49,488 nt of DNA. Origin: Phycisphaerales bacterium (GTDB lineage Bacteria; Planctomycetota; Phycisphaerae; Phycisphaerales; UBA1924). Location of the stretch: the NCBI GenBank assembly GCA_029260315.1, contig JAJDDM010000137.1, positions 1 through 49,488 on the forward strand. Reading direction: 5' to 3'. Under the pieces are notes generated by a model. The model saw only the letters and a list, made by a program, of their open reading frames with translations. It made no database searches and was not told the origin of the DNA. Both the position numbers and the translations under genes were made by a program. This document shows positions 43,003 through 49,488 of this stretch, piece by piece. Positions within the stretch are counted from its first letter, which is position 1. Each line of letters starts with the position of its first letter.

Positions 43003-43761
43003 CTACTTCTTGCCGGCGGTCAGCTTCTCGGCGCTCGCCTCTTCCAGATAGAGAATCACGCCGCAGGACGTGCAGGTGCTGAACCGCCCGGACATCAGCG
43101 AGGTCACGATATCGATCGGGACCGACATCATGCACGAGCCGCAGGTGAACTCGTGGCGCTTGAGATTCTGCTCGACCAGCGGCGCCATCACGTCGTCGGA
43201 TTCGTCGAACCGATCCCGCCGGGCCTCGTAGGCCCGCAGCGCGTCGCCCGGTGCGTCCGCCGCGAGCTGCTCGCGCTCTGCTCGCAGCGCCTCGACCCGG
43301 TCCTTGATCTCCGCCGCCCGCTTGTCGCGGTCCTGCTTGGCGACGCCCTGCATCTTGTCGCGCTCGCTCGCGGCCGCGTCGGTCTCCTTGATCGACGCCC
43401 GCAGCTCGTCGGCCTTCTCCATCAGCTCGAGGGCCTGCTCATCCAGCGCCGACTTGTCGGCGGTCAGCTTGCCGACCTCAACCAACAGCGCCTGGTACTC
43501 CTTGTTGGTCTGCGACGAGTTCATCTTGCCGCGCAGCTCGTCGATCCGCTGCTGGATCGTGTCGCCCTCGCCCTCGATATTGGCGATGTGCGCCAGCAGC
43601 TGGCGGAGCTGAGCGTTCTGGCTGTCGCGCGTTGCCTTCAGATCCGCGAGCGCCGCCGATTGTGCATCCAGGAACCGCTGCGCGGCCCCCAGCCTTCCCT
43701 CCAGCCCGCTCAGCTGCTGATCCACAAGAAACAGCCGAAGGAGCTTTTCCATTGCGCTCAT
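43003..43761 (-). CDS. CT398-like coiled-coil protein with C4 zinc ribbon
   Basis: The 252-residue product is a long Glu/Lys/Ala coiled coil (about 5-195, including QTNKEYQALLVEVGKLTADK) and a C-terminal zinc ribbon. The ribbon has CGSC at about 209 and CTSC at about 229, in EFTCGSCMMSVP and FSTCTSCGVILYLEE. This matches the zf-RING_7/CT398 family, whose members have been linked to sigma-54 and secretion components in Chlamydia. The role here is open. ATG 43761 is chosen since the 15 codons before it lack similarity. Confidence 0.8.
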   Translation of the reverse strand: MSAMEKLLRLFLVDQQLSGLEGRLGAAQRFLDAQSAALADLKATRDSQNAQLRQLLAHIANIEGEGDTIQQRIDELRGKMNSSQTNKEYQALLVEVGKLTADKSALDEQALELMEKADELRASIKETDAAASERDKMQGVAKQDRDKRAAEIKDRVEALRAEREQLAADAPGDALRAYEARRDRFDESDDVMAPLVEQNLKRHEFTCGSCMMSVPIDIVTSLMSGRFSTCTSCGVILYLEEASAEKLTAGKK

Positions 43762-43902
43762 CGAGTCCTCCACATCGCACCGTGCGTCCACATCGTCCAG
43801 AACCACTCACAAGATTCGTCAACACCCAAAATGAACAGCACCCGTGCCGGGAGGCGCGGGTGCATCGCAGAGAGGGCGTCTGACCAACAGGATTTCGCTC
43901 GC

Positions 43903-44376
43903 TCAAAGGGCGGGCTGCTCATCATCTTCGTCGTCATCCAGGTTGAAATCAAAGTCCATCTCGCTGCTGCCGTCCAGGTCCGGCGGCTGGAGATTGCCGA
44001 ACTCATCCGAGGCCTCGCTCGCCGCACCGGGCTCCTGCTGCTTCGCCCACAGCGCCCGCACGTCGATATCCTCGGGAGATCCATCCAGCCGTACAACGAA
44101 TAGGCAGGGGCCCACGCCCAGCACGTCACCCGCCGAGAGCTGGCTCTCGCTCACGCGCTCGCCGTTGACGAACGAGCCGTTGGAGCTTCCCAGATCCCGC
44201 AGCGCCACCCGATCGCCCGCGAACAGCAGCTCGCAGTGGCGCCGAGAGACATCCGCCAGCGGGATGCGGATCTGGCAGTCGCTATCCCGTCCGACGACCA
44301 GACGAGGCGAGGTGATCGCCACCTCCTTCGTCGATCCGTCGGACTTGACCACGACCAGACTCGCGCGCACGCTCAA
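43903..44376 (-). CDS. FHA-domain protein
   Basis: The 157-residue product has an FHA phosphothreonine-binding fold at about 5-95: LVVGRDSDCQIRIPLADVSR, then SRRHCEL and LGSSNGSFVNG carry the conserved Arg, Ser and Asn of the binding surface. The last 50 residues are acidic (DFDFNLDDDEDDEQ). The TTG start at 44376 has GGGAGA upstream. No partner kinase is adjacent; the gene is followed by the CT398-like gene 141 bp away on the same strand. It probably reports Ser/Thr kinase signals to a bound partner. Confidence 0.85.
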   Translation of the reverse strand: MSVRASLVVVKSDGSTKEVAITSPRLVVGRDSDCQIRIPLADVSRRHCELLFAGDRVALRDLGSSNGSFVNGERVSESQLSAGDVLGVGPCLFVVRLDGSPEDIDVRALWAKQQEPGAASEASDEFGNLQPPDLDGSSEMDFDFNLDDDEDDEQPAL

Positions 44377-44440
44377 GGGGCTTCTCCCGATTCGACACCG
44401 TCGATCAGCATCCGCGAGGGTCGAAGTCCCCGCTCGCCTT

Positions 44441-45685
44441 ATGCAACACCATATCGCCATTTCGATCGCGGGGCAATCACCTGAGACAGAACGCCTCACA
44501 AACACCCACCCTTTGGGCGGAATTTCCCCTGCCGACCCCCCTCGATCGCTCTATATCCACATCCCCTTCTGCTTCCACAAATGCCACTATTGCGACTTCT
44601 ACAGCATCGTGGACACCCGCGACCGCCAGGAGGCCTTCGCGGCCCGCCTGATCGCCGAGCTTGCCGCCATCGCCCCCCTCGCCGGGCCCCTCAAGACCAT
44701 CTTCGTCGGCGGAGGCACGCCCACCCTCCTCCGCCCCGACCTCTGGGGCGAGTTGTTGGCCGCCCTGGAAACGCACTTCGACCTCGCGACCATCCACACC
44801 GGCGGCGAGTTCTCGGTCGAGTGCAATCCCGAGACAGCCACCAGCGAGCTCTTCGCGATCCTGCAAGCGGGCGGCGTGGGGCGGATCTCGATCGGGGCCC
44901 AGAGCTTCAACCCCGTTCATCTCAAGGCCCTCGAACGCTGGCACGAGCCCGATAATGTCGGCAGGGCCATCCAACTCGCCCGGGACGCCGGGATCGACCG
45001 CCAGAGCATCGATCTGATCTTCGCCATCCCGGGCCAGACGCTCGACGATCTCGCTCGGGACCTGGACATCGCCCTCGGTCTCGGCGTCGGGCACCTGTCC
45101 TGCTACAACCTGACGTACGAGTCCAACACGCCAATGACCCGCCGGCTCCAGCGTGGGGAGTTCGAGCCCGCCGACGAGGATCTCGAGATCGCCATGCAGG
45201 ATCTCATCGTCGATCACTGTTCCGCGGCGGGGCTCGAACGTTACGAGATCAGCAACTTCGCAAGGCCCGGTCAGGAGTGTGCGCACAACCTCGCGTATTG
45301 GCGCCAGGAGCAGTGGCTCGCTGCCGGGCCGTCCGCGAGCGGGCACGTCTGTGGATGGCGTTGGAAAAACGTCCCGCGGCTGGGCGACTATCTCGCCGGC
45401 GGCGGGCTGCCCCCGGCGGTCGACATCGAATCGCCCGATCCTTCCAGAGCCCTCGCAGAGCGACTCATGACCGGGCTTCGTCTGCGCGAGGGTGTTCCTT
45501 GGAATGAGATCGAGCGAGCCGCGGCGGCGCTCGATGGGCGCGTTCGAGACGCGATCGACGGCGTGCGCGCGTCGCTGGAGTCGCGTGGTTTGATCGAGAC
45601 CCACGGGGATCGCGTGGTCGCGAGCGAGTCAGGGCTCCGGTTCGCCGACCTGATCGCCCGCGAGTTCCTCGGCGTCCTCACCTGA
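44441..45685 (+). CDS. hemW: Radical SAM heme chaperone HemW
   Basis: The 414-residue product has the radical SAM cluster motif CxxxCxxC (Cys44, Cys48, Cys51, in HIPFCFHKCHYCDF), the SAM-binding GGGTPTLL segment and ISIGAQSFNP. The HemW C-terminal domain follows (YEISNFARPGQECAHNLAYW). It lacks the fourth Cys and other features of true coproporphyrinogen oxidase HemN, so heme delivery is the better call. ATG 44441 gives about 35 residues before the motif; no ribosome-binding site is obvious. The 3' end overlaps the convergent RluA gene by 57 bp. Confidence 0.9.
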   Translation: MQHHIAISIAGQSPETERLTNTHPLGGISPADPPRSLYIHIPFCFHKCHYCDFYSIVDTRDRQEAFAARLIAELAAIAPLAGPLKTIFVGGGTPTLLRPDLWGELLAALETHFDLATIHTGGEFSVECNPETATSELFAILQAGGVGRISIGAQSFNPVHLKALERWHEPDNVGRAIQLARDAGIDRQSIDLIFAIPGQTLDDLARDLDIALGLGVGHLSCYNLTYESNTPMTRRLQRGEFEPADEDLEIAMQDLIVDHCSAAGLERYEISNFARPGQECAHNLAYWRQEQWLAAGPSASGHVCGWRWKNVPRLGDYLAGGGLPPAVDIESPDPSRALAERLMTGLRLREGVPWNEIERAAAALDGRVRDAIDGVRASLESRGLIETHGDRVVASESGLRFADLIAREFLGVLT

Positions 45686-46441
45686 GTCGCTCGAAGCCAG
45701 ATCTGGGCGGGCCAGCTTGAGCTGCGCCAGCGTCTTCTTGAGATCGCGCGGGAACGGCGCGTGGATGTCCAGCTCTTCGCCCGTGATCGGGTGGCTGAAT
45801 CGCAGGCGATGGGCGTGCAGCGCGACGCGACCGGCGAGCTGGCGCGACTCCTTGGGCCCGTAGCGCGGATCGCCCAGGATCGCGCAGCCGATCGCGTCCA
45901 GATGCACGCGGATCTGGTGCAGACGTCCGGTGATGGCCCTCGCCTCGATCAGCGAGGCGTGGATCGAGGTCTCCAGCACGCGATACGCGGTCATCGCGGC
46001 CTTGCCCTGCTTATCAATCCGGGCGATCCGCTCGGATCGATACTTGCTCAGCGAGTTGACCTGCTCTGTGATGCCCAGGCGGATGATTCCCGAATCTTGC
46101 TTTGGCCTGTTGCGCGTGAGCGCCCAGTAGAACTTGGCGATCTCGCGGGCGCGGATCGCCGACGACAGCGCGTCGTGGGCCGGGATGCTCAGCGCGACGA
46201 TGAGCAGGCCGCTGGTTTCCTTGTCCAGGCGTTGGATGAGCCCGAAGTCGCGTTTATCGCCCAGATTCTGGAGGCGGGTGCCGAAGCGGGCGAACAAGCC
46301 GTTGAGCAGCGTGTCCCGCTCGTGCCCGACGCCCGGATGAGTCACCAGCCCGCTGCGTTTCTCGACGACGAGCATGTCGTCGTCCTCGTGGCGCACGCCG
46401 AAGGTGACGCGCTCGTTGGGCTCGATGCTCAGGGTGGCCAT
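45629..46441 (-). CDS. RluA-type rRNA pseudouridine synthase
   Basis: The 270-residue product has the RluA signature at LIQRLDKETSGLLIVA, with catalytic Asp73. Later motifs are RAITGRLHQIRVHLDAIG and GDPRYG, then HAHRLRFSHPITGEEL. It turns uridine to pseudouridine in rRNA or tRNA; the site cannot be told. There is no S4 domain before the core, so it is the short form. The position just before R in HRLD is Gln here. Its ATG shares one base with the stop of the upstream 6-phosphogluconolactonase gene (TGATG). Confidence 0.88.
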   Translation of the reverse strand: MATLSIEPNERVTFGVRHEDDDMLVVEKRSGLVTHPGVGHERDTLLNGLFARFGTRLQNLGDKRDFGLIQRLDKETSGLLIVALSIPAHDALSSAIRAREIAKFYWALTRNRPKQDSGIIRLGITEQVNSLSKYRSERIARIDKQGKAAMTAYRVLETSIHASLIEARAITGRLHQIRVHLDAIGCAILGDPRYGPKESRQLAGRVALHAHRLRFSHPITGEELDIHAPFPRDLKKTLAQLKLARPDLASSDSGEDAEELAGDQVGEPEP

Positions 46442-47181
46442 CAGACGTCCGCCGGGTCCAGGCAGGCCGCCCGATCGAGGTACCAGTGCAGCACGCCCCC
46501 GACCGGCTCGATGCTCCGCCAGGAGCAGTCCGGGTCGCGGCTGATCCGCGCCAACCGCTCGCGGCACTCAGCGCCCGCAGCGAACACGCCGATCAAACGC
46601 GAGGCATTGATGAGCCGGGGCGTCATCGCGACCCGCTCGCCATCCAACGCGACCAGCGGTTGGGCGTCGATCCGCGTGCCGGTCATCGACAATGTCGGTT
46701 CGTCGGCGCTCAGACATAGCAGCGCGACATCGAGGCGGTCGTGCCCCTTCTCGCGCCATTCCAGCACGTCCCGAAGATCGCTCTGGTACGCCTCGGCGGG
46801 GTCGTCGCCCTCGAGCGAGATCGCGTGGATCTGGCTGGCGGGGATCCCCGAGTGCATCGCGAAGAGGTCGTGGATCATCGCCGAGCGCTCGCCCGAGGAC
46901 CGTCCATCGTGTGATTCCTCGATGACCCACAGGTGGGTCTTCTTCCAGGGGAAGTTGCGCAGGGGCGGGTCGTACATGAGCCGGCGGTAGACCGGCTCGA
47001 GCATCGCGTCGCCGCTGAGGGCGAGGTGGAAGTCCCCGAACTGGCTGACGCAGGCGCGGGCCTGCTGGAAGAGGTCGGCGGCGACCGCACCGATCGCCTC
47101 GTCGAGGCTCCGGGCGACCAAGGCACACCCCCAGAGCTCGGGTAGGTCGGGGGTGGGGTCGATGGCATAGGACTCGCTCAC
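46441..47181 (-). CDS. pgl: 6-phosphogluconolactonase
   Basis: The 246-residue product has the DevB-type pattern: FHLALSGDAMLEPVYRRL (a changed form of the SGG loop), then DPPLRNFPWKKTHLWVIEES, where the FPWxxxxxxWxDE-like strand is typical, and a late MTPRLINASR segment. It hydrolyses 6-phosphogluconolactone in the oxidative pentose phosphate route. The loop reads SGD rather than the usual SGG, which may matter. The GTG start at 47181 lies 82 bp from the ThiE-type gene on the other strand. The gene is translationally coupled to the RluA gene. Confidence 0.82.
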   Translation of the reverse strand: MSESYAIDPTPDLPELWGCALVARSLDEAIGAVAADLFQQARACVSQFGDFHLALSGDAMLEPVYRRLMYDPPLRNFPWKKTHLWVIEESHDGRSSGERSAMIHDLFAMHSGIPASQIHAISLEGDDPAEAYQSDLRDVLEWREKGHDRLDVALLCLSADEPTLSMTGTRIDAQPLVALDGERVAMTPRLINASRLIGVFAAGAECRERLARISRDPDCSWRSIEPVGGVLHWYLDRAACLDPADV

Positions 47182-47263
47182 GGCGTGCTATTGTGACGCC
47201 GACAGCGCCCGATTGCCAGTCTCGGGCCTGAATCGCCTGGTTCGAGGTGGCTGCCCGCCGGAG

Positions 47264-48328
47264 ATGCTCAGTGTGGAACGGGGCCTGGGACGCCTGATCG
47301 ACGCCAACGCCAACCGCGCCAGCGAGGGGCTGCGGGTGCTGGAGGACCTGGCGCGGTTCGAGTTGAACGACCAGGATCTCGCGGCGGAGCTGAAAGCGAT
47401 CCGGCACGATCTCGCCGAAGGCGTCCGATCGGTTCTGCCCGATCGTGTCCAGCGCCTCGCCTTGCGCGACACGCCGGGCGATGTCGGGACCGCTCTTTCG
47501 ACGCCGGGGGAAAAGGCTCGAGAGAATCTCGCGTCGATCGCGTCGGCGGGCGGGGGGCGGGCGTGCGAGGCGCTGCGCGTGCTCGAGGAGGTTTCCAAGA
47601 TGGTCGCGTCCAAGATGGCGCCGCCGGGGCCGTTCGAGGCGCTGCGGTATCGCGTCTACGAGGCATCGCGACGGGTCGAGGTCGCCCTCAGCGGTCGGCG
47701 GGCGCGACAGTGGAGGCTGTGCGTGCTGATCTCACGGTCGTTGTGCAAGCACCCGGCGTGGCAGGAGGTCGCGCGGGGTGCGATCGAGGGCGGGGCTGAG
47801 TGCCTGCAACTGCGCGAGAAGAACCTCGAATCTCGCGATCTGCTGGAGGCGGCACGCGAACTGGTGGAGATCGCACGTCCCGCGGGCGTCGCCGTCATCA
47901 TCAACGATCGGGCGGATGTTGCATTGGCGTGCGGGGCTGATGGGGTTCATTTGGGGCAAACCGATCTCTCGGTCCGCGATGTGCGGGCGATCGGTGGCGC
48001 GTCGCTGCTCGTCGGCGTGTCCTGCTCGACCCTTGCCCACGCACAGCAGGCGGCGCGCGATGGCGCGGACTATCTGGGGTTGGGCCCGATGTTTCCCAGC
48101 GCGACCAAGCCCAAGGACACCCTCACAGGACCGTCGCTCGTGCGAGACGTGCTCGCCGATCCGCTCACCGCGGATTCTCCCCATCTGGCGATCAGCGGGA
48201 TTGACGCCGGCAATGTCGGCGAACTGGCGAGACTCGGCTGCCGAGGCGTCGCGGTCAGCTCGGCGGTCTGCGCAAGCAAGGACCCGGCGGGGGCGTGTCG
48301 AGAGATTCTTGATAGTCTGGGTTTGTAG
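47264..48328 (+). CDS. thiE: Thiamine-phosphate synthase with N-terminal ThiD2 domain
   Basis: The 354-residue product joins two domains. The first (about 5-150) begins GRLIDANANRASEGLRVLED and matches the ThiD2 domain found before ThiE in several phyla, proposed as an alternative HMP-phosphate kinase. The second (about 160-354) is ThiE: CLQLREKNLESRDLL, INDRADVALACGADGVHLGQ and GLGPMFPSATKP, then AISGIDAGNV. The enzyme couples the pyrimidine and thiazole parts of thiamine phosphate. ATG 47264 puts nine residues before the first conserved stretch; TTG 47213 is an alternative. Confidence 0.88.
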   Translation: MLSVERGLGRLIDANANRASEGLRVLEDLARFELNDQDLAAELKAIRHDLAEGVRSVLPDRVQRLALRDTPGDVGTALSTPGEKARENLASIASAGGGRACEALRVLEEVSKMVASKMAPPGPFEALRYRVYEASRRVEVALSGRRARQWRLCVLISRSLCKHPAWQEVARGAIEGGAECLQLREKNLESRDLLEAARELVEIARPAGVAVIINDRADVALACGADGVHLGQTDLSVRDVRAIGGASLLVGVSCSTLAHAQQAARDGADYLGLGPMFPSATKPKDTLTGPSLVRDVLADPLTADSPHLAISGIDAGNVGELARLGCRGVAVSSAVCASKDPAGACREILDSLGL

Positions 48329-48360
48329 CGTGCCGTACGCGAATCTCAGGAGCATTTCAT

Positions 48361-48497
48361 CAGAGCCGCGTGCGTGAGCACGCGGACCGAGAGCGCACGA
48401 CCTCCGAAGACACCCGACGCCGCGGGAGGTCGGCCTGAATCCAGGTCTTCTTTCCATTCCTGAGCGCAAGGCTCGCGTGCTTACGCACGCGGCTCTG
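48361..48497. repeat. REP-like inverted repeat
   Basis: Two 24-nt arms, 48361-48384 and 48474-48497, are inverted copies with one mismatch (core agccgcgtgcgt). Each arm holds its own small palindrome (gcgtgcgtgagcacgc). They lie 89 bp apart in the 310-bp gap between thiE and the permease gene. The rest of the gap shows no gene; the last 100 bp may hold the permease promoter, but no clear boxes are seen. Confidence 0.7.
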
Positions 48498-48638
48498 ATC
48501 CAGCCCTCGCGCATTCCGCGCATGTCCGCGCGCTCGGGTGATCGTTCGTCCTGAGCACAAGGCGTTGTCGCGGCGATCGAAGCGCATTGGCTCGCTGGAA
48601 TCGCTAATAGACCTCTGCTGCGTGGCGTAGCATGGCTT

Positions 48639-49488
48639 GTGGAGTTTCTACAGAGGACAGTCGCGGCACTCTGGATGATCCTGGTGGAATCGGGGGTGTG
48701 GCTGCTTGCGGGGTTTATCGCCGCGGGGCTGCTGCACGCGCTGGTGAAGCGGGCGTGGATCGAGCGCCAGCTTTCGGGGCGGGCGGGGGTCTGGAAGGCG
48801 TCGCTGCTGGGAGCACCGATCCCGCTGTGCTCGTGCTCGGTGATCCCCTTCGCCGCGGGCGTGCGCAGGCAGGGCGCAAGCAGGGGTTCGAGCGCGTCTT
48901 TTGCGATCTCGAGCCCCGAGATCGACCTGCCGGCGATCGGGCTGACCTGGGCGCTGCTGGGCCCGGCGATGGCGATCGTGCGGCCGATAGCTGCGCTGCT
49001 CAGTGCGCTCTCGGCGGGGTTGCTGATCGATCGGTTCGGCGAATCAAAGGAAGGCCCGACGCACGAGGGGCGGATGTCGTCGGACGATTCGGGGTGCTGT
49101 TCCTCGAAGCCCCAGCCGCAGGCCTGCTGCGAGAGCGGCGCATCGGCGTGCTGTGGCGATGAGCCGATGCCAACCTCCGCGTGCTGTGCATCGACGCCTG
49201 CGAAAGCGTCCTGGTGGCGCACGGCGGTGCGATACTCGTTTCTCACGTTGCCCAAGGACCTGGGGATCTGGATGGGGCTGGGACTGGTGGTCTCGGCGGT
49301 GATTCTGGCCGCGATCCCCGAGGGGTGGATCGAGGCGAACCTGACCGGCGGGCAGTTCGGCGCGTGGGCGAGCCGGGCGCTGATGCTGCTGATCGGGATC
49401 CCGCTGTATGTGTGCGCGACGTCGAGCACGCCGCTGGTGGCGGCGCTGCTCGCGGCGGGGCTCAGCCCGGGGGCGGGGGTGGTCTTCC
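48639..49488 (+). CDS. SO_0444-type metal permease, 3' end outside window
   Basis: The open frame reads through the window edge (283 codons shown). The product has a first helix (about 10-30) and the motif PLCSCSVIPFAAGVRRQGAS of the DUF318/SO_0444 Cu/Zn efflux permeases, followed by FAISSPEIDLPAIGLTW. A cytoplasmic loop at about 150-185 has four double or near-double Cys groups (GCCSS, ACCESG, ACCGDE, ACCAS), likely a metal-binding stretch. Transport helices resume with LPKDLGIWMGLGLVVSAVIL. The start is a GTG at 48639. Efflux of a soft metal such as copper or zinc is inferred. Confidence 0.85.
   Translation, partial: MEFLQRTVAALWMILVESGVWLLAGFIAAGLLHALVKRAWIERQLSGRAGVWKASLLGAPIPLCSCSVIPFAAGVRRQGASRGSSASFAISSPEIDLPAIGLTWALLGPAMAIVRPIAALLSALSAGLLIDRFGESKEGPTHEGRMSSDDSGCCSSKPQPQACCESGASACCGDEPMPTSACCASTPAKASWWRTAVRYSFLTLPKDLGIWMGLGLVVSAVILAAIPEGWIEANLTGGQFGAWASRALMLLIGIPLYVCATSSTPLVAALLAAGLSPGAGVVF

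Noticed and set aside
47732..49429. A 565-codon minus-strand frame across thiE and the permease
   Set aside because: It crosses two recognised plus-strand genes and the repeat region between them, and its translation has no conserved pattern.

Overview
The window is high-GC, densely coded bacterial DNA. It most likely comes from a planctomycete of the Phycisphaerae/Phycisphaerales type. This is inferred from several features: a 1,225-residue secreted protein ending in two Asp/Gly-rich dockerin-like repeats, a pseudopilin-like module in a probable anti-sigma factor, a REP-associated transposase with several kinds of palindromic repeat between genes, and Planctomycetota-like versions of housekeeping genes. 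No rRNA, tRNA, CRISPR array or phage module was seen. Most genes are ordinary chromosomal genes in short operons.

Layout. 1-132 is the 3' end of an IS5-type transposase. 223-2032 is an ECF sigma factor with a membrane-anchored partner that is probably its anti-sigma factor. 2152-2909 encodes ribosomal proteins L35 and L20. 2974-4411 encodes an M50 protease and an overlapping membrane protein. 4583-9016 (minus) holds a POT peptide transporter with a large insertion and an M61 peptidase with a PDZ domain. 9103-11088 is a divergent pair, a uridine-kinase-like enzyme and a CNT nucleoside transporter. 11341-12424 holds a small secreted protein and a ParD/ParE-type toxin-antitoxin pair. 12425-19090 holds a prolyl oligopeptidase, a decaying RAYT transposase between inverted repeats, an ABC ATPase with a large membrane protein, and a small membrane protein. 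19098-21391 holds a nitrilase, a DUF1761 protein, a TetR regulator and its probable operators. 21570-25302 is the dockerin-type secreted protein with a terminator.

The right half is mainly housekeeping. 25371-31699 encodes a CPA antiporter with an RCK domain, an agmatinase-family ureohydrolase, a membrane/coiled-coil protein, TilS, a pseudo-receiver-like protein and an M24 aminopeptidase. 31990-36581 holds FabI, NadC, BirA and a FabZ-like/ACP/FabZ-like trio, so lipid synthesis and its biotin cofactor cluster here. 36587-41300 holds RecO, an HDOD protein with a degenerate GGDEF domain, an M16 peptidase and RuvB. 41568-48328 holds a GT39-type glycosyltransferase, a CT398-like zinc-ribbon protein, an FHA protein, HemW, an RluA-type pseudouridine synthase, 6-phosphogluconolactonase and a ThiD2-ThiE fusion. 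A Cys-rich SO_0444-type metal permease runs off the right edge.

No single locus is clearly a new defence or biosynthetic system. The best leads are the POT transporter with a domain between TM9 and TM10, the sigma/anti-sigma pair with a pseudopilin-like outer domain, the dehydratase-ACP-dehydratase trio with an altered active-site loop, the HDOD/degenerate-GGDEF protein, and the families of two-palindrome (REPIN-like) repeats, one of them a 142-bp element present in two inverted copies.
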